Assembly: GCA_032433765.1 (NCBI GenBank)
Contig: JAVIAB010000160.1
Location: 13,482,358-13,546,357 of the forward strand
Direction of reading: 5' to 3'
DNA length: 64,000 nucleotides
Source: Megaustenia siamemsis
Taxonomy: Eukaryota; Mollusca; Gastropoda; Stylommatophora; Ariophantidae
Shown here: piece after piece, positions 36,158-48,200 of the stretch
How the letters are laid out: the number at the start of each line of letters is the position of its first letter
Numbering within the stretch: the stretch's first letter is position 1
The notes under the pieces: model-generated
What the model saw: the letters and a program-made list of their open reading frames with translations, nothing else
Database searches by the model: none
Told to the model about the DNA's origin: nothing
Translations under genes and position numbers: made by a program

Positions 36158-36233
36158 CAGTCCTGCCCGCTCTCCAGGTGTGGAGTCAGAAATCATCATG
36201 ATGAACAGTGTTTACAAGGAGAGATTTCCCAAG
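36158..36233 (+). CDS. MAST: MAST exon 1 (of those in window): SPARSPG...YKERFPK
   Basis: A 76-bp exon. It begins with the last base of a split codon, then encodes [25 protein letters not shown]'s 25 residues, ending in phase 0 before GTAAGT. This matches the end of the serine/proline-rich segment and the start of the helical MAST domain. The acceptor reads ttgcagcag, a NAGNAG tandem acceptor, so the exon could also begin 3 bases later at 36161 without changing phase. The preceding exon must end in phase 2 and was not found upstream. Confidence 0.88.
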
Positions 36234-39200
36234 GTAAGTCTACCTGACATGTTGTCTCTTCTGTTCTTTAATGACATGCTATATGGCACGCAGTTATATC
36301 TCTATACTAATTCTATCCCTTTTGCTTGTTTCATGCTTGCTATTTGGATGTTCACTTTCATCTTTATTTCGTCCCCTTCCCTTAAAAAAAAAGTAAAGTA
36401 CCCCCGTCACGCCAAGTGGCACATAGGGAATATGGTGTTAGTGACCATAAATTTTATAGACCTTCGGCACATGATTTTTGGGGTAATGTTGTCGGTATTA
36501 CGCCCGTACCACTTCACTTTCCCAGAAAAAAAATCCGGTACCCATTAAAGGCTGGGTGAACCCGGAGGCCGTCTGTTGGGATTAAACCCTACCCATTGTC
36601 CTTTGTAGTCCAGTTCACTAACCACTGAGCTATCGCGGCTCCATCCCTTTCCCTTACTCCTCTTATATCCCTAATCGTGAAGAAGAAGATGATGATGATG
36701 ATGATGATGTAGATCAAATGCCACAAGATAATATGAGTTGTTGATTCTCAAAAACCCAGAAAGTTGATGGTGTGCTATTGATAATGGATTACCTATTTCC
36801 AGGGATGTTCTAGAGAAGTAGAAACTTATCCATTATCTACATAATGTAATATTAAATCTTCTATATAACAGACCCCACCACTTCTGTACTGCAATATTAA
36901 ATCTTCTATATAACAGACATCACCACTACTGTTCTGTAATATTAAATCTTCTATACATCATACCCCACCACTACTGTACTGTAATATTAAATCTTCCATA
37001 TAACAGACCCCACCACTAATGTACTGCAATATTAAATCTTCTATATAACAGACCCCACCACTACTGTACTGTAATATTAAATCTTCTATATAACAGACCC
37101 CACCACTACTGTACTGCAATATTAACTCTTTCAGTGCGGAAGGTTTTTTTCAATTTAGCGATAGAGATTTCAGAAACAAAATTTTTCATGGTTTTAAATA
37201 TCAATCTACATGTTTATATTTATCTGACACTTAAAGTATTATATATGAATTTTTAGATAATTGAGCAAGGAATTAGATTTTGCCAATACCAAGGTGATAC
37301 AAGACATTAAAAAAGAATATGGTTTGATGGCAGTTTACACTAATCAAATTGAGAGTGACCGCCTGTGCGGTTAAGCACACATGACCGAAATCGGCATGGT
37401 GCGTTGAAACGTTTGGAAAGTGTTAGTCTTCTACATAACAGACCCTACCACTACTGTACTGCAATACTAGGTCTTATGTATAACAGACCTCACCATTGCT
37501 TTGGTAGCCGTGGTGATCCTCATTAGCCAGTCTGTTTTGATGCAGACAATTATCAGGGAAATACCTGAGAAGTAAAGTGGAGTCTTGCTCAGCTGTAGGC
37601 CAGTAACTTTGCCATGATGACCACACATTGCCTAGCTTGAGCTTCCCTGTGTTCTCACTCAAATCAACCGTTGTCATGACTTTTAGTAGTTTCTTTGTTC
37701 TTGTCCTTCTATCTTACTCTAGTCTACTTTAATCTCTGCACCATTCTCCTCTTCTTATTTATGCTGTAATATTTACTGATTGAGACAAAATTAAACACTT
37801 TCGAAGATAAATGCATAAGAAAGATACTCTGTATACAGGGGGAATTAAAAAAAAAAATAGAAAAAATAGTATGGTAAAAGCTTTACGTGTTTGATAAACG
37901 ACACAAATTTGAACAACGTTTCGGCTCAATAGGCCTTCAGCAGGAACAAACAACACACACACAGACATATAAGTAAATAAAACTATTCCTACTTAGCTAA
38001 CTAGTATACTCTTTATACTCTCTCAATCTATATGCAGAGTATACATTCCAATGTATACATTGGAATTAATTCAAGACTAATTTAGAGATACAAGAAATGG
38101 CCATGCAACTAACGATTTCATCTACAATTAGGAAAAGAGGATGGACATATTTATAGGCATGTGTTGAAAAGAGACAACAAAAGTATTTCAAAACAGGCTC
38201 TTCTATGGGAAATTTCAGAATATAAAAAAGAGGAAGGCCTAGAGAGACACTGAAAAGAACACTGATAAGAGAAGCAAACTGGCAGGCATGGACTCATTTG
38301 ATAAAATCAAACATCTCGTCCAGAATAGAGATGGATGGCGGAAAACACTACAAGCTTTATATAATGTCTGGCTGCTCAGGAAGGATCAAGATCATAAATA
38401 TTTAGTGACATTAATCATCTTTCTTCTAATTGCTTTTAGATATTTTATATTATTATTATTCACTCTTTGTGCACCTTAATTTCCATATCACTTACCTACT
38501 TTATTACTCCTGTCATTATATTCTATTGATCTTTACATTAATCTTCTGTCACTGAGGAGAAATAAAGAACATTATTTCATGGACAAAAATAATGAAACAA
38601 GCAATAGGGTAACAATGGGAGAAAATTATGTGTAATTATAATTGATGAGATTGATATGTCCTGGTGGGACAAATATGGCTTTTAGGACAGAAGTCATAGT
38701 TGTCCATGTCTGACGGTCAGCCACAACCTGTTTTAGATCTTGGGTTTTTTTTTCTGAGACCCATAGCTGCACTCTCTTTCATGATGGTTCTACGCAGAGT
38801 TTCTTCAGTCTTCTTCATTTTTTTTTTTAACCATCTGGTCTCCATAATAGAACCTGGTGAGGTAGCCTTCTAACATCCATTCTGAGAACGTGGCCAAGGT
38901 ATTTCCAGTGTCACTTTCTAACATAATTGGATACATAGTCCTGTTTAGTTTCTTGTCTTATTTATGTAATTGATCTGAAGTCTGACCAACTAATGTTTAG
39001 CTGTCTTAGAAGGTCACATGAAGTACTAAGAATTCCATTTCTACAACAATGGATGGTTCACAATGATGGATTGTTAGGCCGTGGATCAACAGACACAGTC
39101 AAGCTAGAAGAAAATATCCCCTATCATTAGTTAAGCTAGAAGAAAATATCCCCTGTCTTTAGTTAAGCTAGAAGAAAATATCCCCTATCTTTAGTTAAGC

Positions 39201-42200
39201 TAGAAGAAAATATCCCCTATCTTTAGTTAAGCTAGAAGAAAATATCCTCTATCTTTAGTTAAGCTAGAAGAAAATATCCTCTATCATTAGTTAAGCCATG
39301 AAGAAAATATCCCCTATCTTTAGTTAAGCTAGAAGAAAATATCCCCTATCTTTAGATCGGAACCAGTTAACTCCCCCCCCCCCCCCCCCCCCCCAACATT
39401 CCCTTTTATGAGACCCATGGCAAAATAAATAGACAGGGTAGATGGGCAGAAAGTTGTAGAGAGTTGTTTAGGACTTGGTATACCTAGTCATTGAAGCATA
39501 GATCCACCAAAATGTATGGAGGAAACAGAAAAAGAAAAGTTTAAATATGCACAAAAAAAAGGTTAATATGATGAGAAATTAAAAGACCCAAGTGTTTCAC
39601 AAATTTACTCACAGTTCCCTCTCCAGATATCGTGACCATGTCACCATATTTGTGGAGTGATAATCTGTACAGAAATCCTGGACACATTCACTGGACACTA
39701 GGATCTCAATTGGAAGACCTTGATTTTTCAGATGTTATTGTTTTTATTATCAGCAACATGAACATAATACAAGGAAAAACAAATGTCCTGTCAACATTGG
39801 CCTAGGAAAAAAGGACTTGCGATCAACCAAGAAAAAACAAAAGTGATAAAAAATCAAATTCTCCTAGAAGAAAAAATATATTCCTTGAAGGAAAAGCTGT
39901 GGAGGAAAATCACTTTGTATATCTTGGAAGCTGCATAGGTCAAGAGACACAAAGAAATAAATTAGAATCAGAATAGCAAAGGCAGCAATGACTTTCAGAA
40001 ACCTTGATAAAATATGGAATTAAAAATTATTAAGTACAAAAACAAAGCACAGGATTTTCAAATCAAGTGAATTATTCACCCCTACTTATGCACACAAGAG
40101 CTGGAAAACAACTAAAGATATAAAAAATACACTGGATGAATTTGAAAACAAATGTCTGAGGAAAATATTTGATATACCATGGAATGAGTTCAAGACTGGT
40201 GCAGAAAAAAGAGAAATAGCAAAGCATCCAAAAATAACATTTATAAACAAGAGTAGAAGATGGTCATATGTTGGCCATATGGTTAGAAGTGACAAAATAA
40301 TCTCAAAGCAGGCCCTCAAATGGGTACTAGAGGGTACAAGAAAAAGATGCAGACCTTTAAAAACACTAAAAAGAACACTAATGTGAGAGAGTTTACAACA
40401 GCAGGCATCAGCTCCCTCACCAAGATTGAGCAACTCACCCAGAACAGAACTGTGTGGTAAAACACAACCAGGTCCTGTGTTTGAACTTTGAAAGATCGTC
40501 TGACACAAGAGTCTAGGATTTCTGCCCCTGTCTTCGGTTTGAAAGGACAATAGATAGATAGAATCAGCATCAGACATTTTAATTCAGAAACAATGATGGG
40601 GCAGTGTGGAAATCTTGCAGAAATCTTCTCCTGCTGGATTCACTCGAAGACAACTCCTTCTATTTCCTGTCCTTAAAAGAATATAAAGTGAATACTGTCA
40701 TGATTTACAGCAAGCTGTGATATATAAGGCCTTTGGCCCAAAACATTCAGCTTTGGCTTGATATATTTAGTACTGGATTACCTTTTCTCTTGATCCCTGC
40801 CCACTTGGCCAGGCTGGCAAGTGTTGAACTAGAGCCACACAAGAAGGTGGAGTAGGATCTTTATCAACTCTTGCCATTGATCCTGTCACTAGGAGTCAGT
40901 TGATCACTTTCTGCTCAGGTGCTCTTGGGCATGTCAGTTCCATTTAGTAGAAATGTACTGACTCTGGCTTTCTTTTTCCTTACAAGTTTTCTACCTTTGC
41001 CCATGTGCTGCCGGGGCCCGAAAGTGGAGTAAAGAATAGTGGTGCTGTACCCTACCAAGCATGTTCGTAAGAGAGGTGCTGTACCCTACCAAGCATGTTC
41101 GTAAGAGACGAGAAAAGAGGATTGGCATGCGACTGGCTATCCCATACTGTAAATAAAATAAGCCGAAAAAACTTCACAAACATGGACAAGTCAAAGAAAA
41201 GAATTAAATTAAATCCGCCATCTAGGAAATATAAAGGCTCTCTGTCTATATATAGATCGAAGGTCATAATATAAATAATGTAAGGTATGCTGATGATACA
41301 GTCTTAATCGCTAAGAGTGAAAATGAGTTACAAGAAATGTTAGACATTATAGTGAAAGAAAGCAAAAATAAAGGACTCAGCCTTAATAGCAAAAAGACAG
41401 AAGTAATGGTAACAACAAAGAAAATGACATCACCTCAGTGCAAAGTAAAGCCAAGTGGAACAATATTAAAACAAGTAAATGAATTTTAATATTTTGGAAC
41501 TTTGTTAACCTCAGATGGAAGATGTACAACAGAGGTGAGATGCAGAATGGCTCTTTAAAAAGCAGCTTTCCAAAATATGATGAAAATTATGCAATCCATT
41601 TTTGACAATAGAAACAAGAAAAAAGAGTTCTTAAATGTTACGTAGAGCCAGTCTTAACATATAGATGTGAATCATGGACAATAGGACAACAGACAAGAAA
41701 ATCACTGGAGTCTGTAGAAATGTTGTTTTACAGAAGAACGTTGAGAATACCATGGACAGCTAAGAGGAGTAATGAAAATGTCCTGAAAGAGGCCAAAGCA
41801 AAAAGAGAGCTAATTTCCAATATTAGGAAGAAACAATCATCATTTTTTGGCCATGTAATGAGAAGAGAACAACTGGAATATATTGTAACAACTGGAAAAA
41901 TTGAGGAACGAAGAGATAGAGGGAGCAAAGAGAAAAAAAGATACCTGACATTTTAAGAGAATGGCTTGGTAGAAGGTCACCAACAGAAGTGATAAATAAC
42001 TGTCGAGACTGAAAGCTGTGGAGAGACATGATCACCTACGCCAGCAGGCATGATACTTGATGATGATGATATATATATATATATACAAGTATTCTATTTT
42101 GTACCTGCTGGTAACTTTCAACACCTCTATACATATATATGTGAATCTTCTTCTACCTTTTAGCTCCCAGTGGAGCATAGGTCTTCAACAAACACTTTCC

Positions 42201-45200
42201 AAGTCGTTCTGTTTTTTGCAATTCTTTTAAGATCATTCCATGTCTTCCCCATCATCTTCATCTCTGCTTCAATCTGTCTTCTCCAAGAATTCCTTGGTCT
42301 TCCTCTTTGTCTTTTCCCCTGGGGATTCCAAAAAAGGGCCTGTTGTGTAATACTCTCAGTTGGCTTCCGTAGTGTGTGTCCTATCCATCGTCTTCGCTGT
42401 ATTTCTTTATCCACTGGTATTTGACTGGTACATTTCCATAATTCCATCTTAGTGACTTTGTCCTGCCATTTCCATCCCTTTATTCTGCGCAAGCATCCAT
42501 TAATGAAAGTCTGTACCTTCGTGATTGTCAATTTTGTTATTCTCCATGTTTCACAGCCATATAATAGAACCGACTTAACATTGGAGTTGAAAATTGTTAT
42601 TTTTTGTATTTAGCCTAATTTCTTTGGATTTCCATATGTTTCCCAGTGCAATGAAAGCTCCTCTTGCTTTTGATATCCTTATTTTGGTATCATTTTCTGT
42701 TCCTCCTTCTTTATCTATATTACTGCCCAGATATATATAAGATTGTACGTCTAGTAGAGGTATTTCTCCTAGTTTTATTTGGTTATTGCCAACTGCATTA
42801 ATTCTCATAATGTTGGTCTTATCTCTATTAATCTTTAGTCCTAGCTGTTGTGATCTCTCATCTAATATACTCATTTTATCTTACATCTGTTGGTGGCTGT
42901 GTGATAGGAGAGCTATGTCATCAGCAAAGTCTAAATCATCAAGTTGTTTGGTCAGTGACCACTGGATCCCATTTCTGTTGTTTTGAGTTATTTTCATAAT
43001 CCAATCTATGGCCAGTAGAAAGAGAAATGGAGGCAGAAGGCATCCTTGCCTTACTCCTGTTCTTATTTCAAATGCTTCTGTAAGCTGTCCTTCATGCACC
43101 ACACTACATTTTGTTCCTTCATACATTGTTTTTATCAGGTTAATAAACTTTATGGGGATTCCGTAATGACTCAGCAACTTCCACAGCATTCTTCTGTCTA
43201 GACTATCAAATGCCTTTTCGTAATCTATGAATCCAATATAAAGTGGGGATTTTAGTTCTAAACTTTGTTCAACTATTATACGTAGAGTAGTTATTTGATC
43301 AGCACATGATCTGTTCTTCCTAAAACCTGCTTGTTCATCTCTCAAGTGTTTCTCTATAGCCTCTTTTAGTCTCTCCAGAATGATTCTGCCTAATATTTTT
43401 CCTGGCACTGATAGTAGCATAATTCCCCTATAATTTGTGCACTCCTGTAAACTTCCTTTCTTTGGTAGTTTAATCATATAACCTTCTCTCCAGTCTTTAG
43501 GTATTTCTTCCCTCTCCCAAATTTTATCCAATAGATCATGTAACATCTTGGTAGAGGTGATAATATCTGCTTTGATGGCTTCCGAAGGAATTTCATCTGG
43601 TCCTGTGGCATTACCATCTTTTAATAGTTTGATGGCTTTCATTATTTCTTCCTTGCTTGGTTTTCCGCAGTTAACGTGTAACTCTTCTTCTGCTGGTAGT
43701 ATATCTGGAGGATTATTTGAGCCGGGTCTGTTCAAAAGTTCTTCAAAGTGCTCTTTCCATCTCTCCATTTGTTCCCTTATATTACTAAGCAGATTTCCTT
43801 TCATATCTTTGATAAAGGCGTTAATCTGTTTGTATTTTCCACCTAATTTCTTTGTGCTGTTGTACAGTTCTTTCATATTCCCTTTATTTGCTTCTTCTTC
43901 TGCCTCTTTAGCTAATTCATCTATATATTTCCTCTTATCCCTTTTAATGCATCTTCTCACTTCTTTGTTCACCTCTGTGTAAGCTTCCTGTGTCTTGGCT
44001 TTATTACTTCTTGTTTTGCTTTTATTTATGTCTGCTTTCTTGTTCTTTCTTTCTTTAATTTTATCCAGGGTCTCTGCTGTCATCCATGCCTTATTCTGGC
44101 GTTCTCTTTTCCCCAGTGTTTCTTCGCATGTCTCTTTCCATATATTTTTTACCTGTTTCCAATGATCTTCTATATTTATTGTATTTTCTAGTTGTTGGAG
44201 GACTTGGTATTTGTTTGATATTGTGACTGCGAATTTATCTTTAATTCCTTGTTCTTTAAGAAACCCTACATTGAAATACTTTCTACCCTTATTCGTTGTA
44301 GCATACCTTTTTAATTTAATTTTAAGTTTGGCTAACAGAAGATGATGATCAGAAGCTATATCTGCCCCTCTATATACTTTTACATCCTGTAAGGATGACT
44401 TAAACTTTTTATTAATACATATGTGATCAATTTGATTTTCCGTTCTATGATCTGGTGACACCCATGTAGCTTTGTGTATTCTTTTATGTTGGAATATTGT
44501 TCCTCCTAGGCTCATTTGATTAAGGGCGCAGAAATTCACAAATATCTCTCCATTCTCGTTTATATCTCCAAGTCCATGTTTTCCCATAATCTCTTTGAGG
44601 CCTCTATTGTCTGATCCTACCTTAGCATTTAGGTCTCCCATCAAGATTATAATATCCTTGGCTCGTCTTGTATCCATCTGACATTGTAGCTGTTTATAAA
44701 AATCATCTTTAACTGAGTCATCTTTATCGTTTATATATGTGAATGCTGGAGAACAACAGGAAAGGTCATATCAAGATTGTCAACATTTCAAACAATGTGC
44801 ATGAGAAAAAGTTCTGACATTTTAGCCAGACAAAATAAACAGCCTTGAAGTGTTCAAGTGATGTAGCCAAGAAGAAGTGACAACAAGCAGGTGACAGAGC
44901 TGTCTAGGTCATGTTCTCAGAAAAGGTGAAGAAACAATCACAAGAACTGTCATGCAATCAACTCCAGCGGTAAGTTGAAAAGGGCGTTGACCAAAAACAA
45001 CCTGGCAAAGAACAGTGGAAACAAGGATGTTTCCAGTATAGGGAAGACATGGAACAAGCTGCAAATGTTGGCCACAGATATTGTCCAAATGAAGAACTTT
45101 GTTGTTGCCCTTCAATATGCCATATGGTTTGTAGGTCACCAACTGTTTTGTCTGTTCAAGGTCAAGGACATTGAAACAGAAGACCTCGCCACTATGCCAG

Positions 45201-48200
45201 TACTAAAGATGCTCAACATTTTCCATTATTTGCCCTAGCAGTCCATCAGAGCAGAACACTTATCTAGTGCAGGAATTGCTTTTTTCCGTGTTCGCCAGCT
45301 TTCACCTGTAACGAAGCCTAAAGGCTAGAAACTGAATTTTGCATGTTAATCCATTTTTCCCTGACAGCCGTGTGCACAGGGGTCCCTTGCAGATAAGTCT
45401 ATCTTCGGAGGTGTTCATATTTTCTCCATTGATGCATAATTGATGTTTCAAGCCGGGCCTCACTGCTGAGACCAGGAGTACTTGCCACAGAGAGAAATCA
45501 TAAATAAAAATCCTAACTGATACAGCTGAGATTTGAACTTACTACCTCTCTGTCTCAAGACCGGCGTCTTGCCTTGAGACCAACCAGTCCCCACTAGTAC
45601 AGGAATGAAAACTGATGGTTCTGTATGCTAACTCCCAAGCCCCAACTTATGAGATAACTGAAATATGATAAGTTTGTGTGTTCACACAGTGTGACTGGTT
45701 TCTGCAGAACTCTGCTTTGCTCAAATTCATCTGTCAATGTGACTATAACACTGCAGAAGACAATGACAAATAAGCAAATATTGATCATCTCTGTCTTAGA
45801 ACCATCAACACTATACTTGGACAATGTCTATTAAAATTTTGATCGCTTTCATGGTGACATGTCTCAGCAAGGCACACAAACACCATACTACTGGCTCAGG
45901 GATAATTTTTGAAAAGCCTGTTAATTATTGTAAAGATGGTAGGAATTAATTTTCATTTTTTAAATATTTTCTCTATCAGCAACATAAATCTTCACCTGCT
46001 TAACCTCATTAACTTAAGCGGACATTTTACACGCAATTCGCGAGGCGGGAAGAGTAGCAGACTCTCGAGACGACAAGGATTCAAACGCAATGGCGAGACT
46101 AACGCATAGTCGCGTAAGGCTTGGCACAGCTAAGAGCGAACATTTTTCAGGACGCCAGAGGTGTATGGTTAACCAACTGCGAACCGGCACGATCAGCCGT
46201 CACACACTTGTGAATTTACTCGAAAGGAAATCAGAGCACTTATGGGTATGCCCCTTGTGCAAGGAGGATGATCTTTCGACTAATGACTTAAGCATGAGAT
46301 CTCTTTTGTAATGTCCCTCTCTGGTAGGACTAGGTGTGTGATCTCACTTATCTTGAGAGTTTGGATCACTAATGGGGTTTGAACCAAGTGCCTTCTAATT
46401 AAGATGGGAGCAGCTTAACCCCAATATTACATCGGTCCCAAAAGTGTTTATCACATGGGGACAAACTTCAAGAGACAATTGTAGAAGATGCAGAAACAGA
46501 TATTTCATTTGTTTTCCTCAATGATTTATGTTTAATGATAATATAGGTGAAACGGTTTAAAGGTCAGTAACAGTTTTGTGTTGTTTACTGCAGGCCACAG
46601 CTCAGATGGAAGAGAAACTGAAGACTTTTATTGACAACAATGCTACACTAGACCTGGCACAGGAGTCTGATGCTGTCCTCTGTTTCTTACATTATCAGGT
46701 AACTGCAAACTTTACAGTTATCACCAATCTAACCATATCTTCTTGTTTCTGGTAACAACCTGAATTAATATATTTTAAACTTTGATTGCGATTGTAATCT
46801 TGATGTTGATCCTTCCTACGCCATTTGACGTCACATAGGGCTTTTAGAGTTTTTCGCTACCTATCTCTATTTTGAGCGAGATGTTCAAATAAGTCTATGC
46901 CTGCCAACTTTGCTTCTCTTATATGTGTTCTTTTCAGTGTCTCTCTGGGTCTTCCTCTTTTTCTGTATACTGATGTTTCCCATAGAGGTCTGCTTTGGAA
47001 TTCTCTTGTTGTCTTTTCTCACCACATGTCCGACATATGTCCATCTTCTCTTCCTAATTGTAGATGAGATTGTTGACTGCCTGACCATTTCTCTTATCTC
47101 AAAATTAGTCTTGAATTAATTCCTTTGAGCAGAGAGTATTTTTCCTAGGCATTTGTCATCAAAAGCGTTTATTTTTCTCTCAATCTCCTTTGTTACTTTC
47201 CAGCTTTCACATGTGTAGGTAAGTGTTGATAATATGTTTGAGTTGATTATTCTAAGTTTCATTTTCTTGCTTAGTATTCTTTATTTCCATATTTTGTCCA
47301 GATTTGTAAAATTTTGCTGCTGCTTTTGCTATCCTGTTTCTGATCTCTTTCTTTGTTTCACCTTCTTGATCTATATTACTACCAAGATATATATAGTGGT
47401 CTACTCTTTCAATTATCTGTAGATTGTATTAGTTGGGAGTAAATCGTTTGAGCATTAGTGTGATAATTGTCTTAATGTCTTTCCATTGTCTAGTCAGATT
47501 TTCCACAATTCTACTAAATGCAGGCAAGTGATGGTAGTAAAGTCTAGCACTAGAAATGTGAATTTATCTGTCATTACCCCCAAAACTTTGTCAGTTGTCT
47601 TCCCATAGAAATGTGAATTTCTTTGTCATTACCTCCAAAACTTTGTCAGTTGTCTTCTCATACAAATGTGAATTTATTTGTCATTACCTCCAAAACTTTG
47701 TCAGTTGTCTTCTCATAAAAATGTGAATTTCTTTGTCATTGCCTCCAAAACTTTGTCAGTTGTCTTCTCATACAAATGTGAATTTATTTGTCATTACCCC
47801 CTCAACCTTGTCTGTTGTCTTCTCATACAAATGTGAATTTATCTATCATTACCCCAATACCATTTTTTTAAAATAGAGGACTTTTTCCATTCAAGGCGTT
47901 GTACATTTTTCTGTAGCACAGTCTTGTTGGCATTGAGCAGCCAGTGCAGAACTTTGGAGTTAATGCACTGTATTTGGAGTCTCATTGACTAATTCACAGA
48001 CCCATTGTGAACTGATCTAGTCTAAGACATGGCAGGTTTATATGTGCTCTTGACAACTTTGACTCATTGCACAATTCACATGGAGTGGACTGTAATGATC
48101 ACACTTAAAGCTGTACATTCTAGAGCTCCTAGAACTATCAGAGTGCATACTTTGTGTCAACTGTTGGGAAAATGTATTATCTATATCTGTGAGTCTGCCC

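Noticed and set aside
37474..37677. 67-codon minus-strand frame as a possible exon
   Set aside because: No recognised domain, no flanking splice sites that fit, and it lies within the MAST intron next to repeats.
44975..45238. 87-codon + frame as a new gene
   Set aside because: [11 protein letters not shown] and the upstream GHVLRKG block show it is a LINE end.
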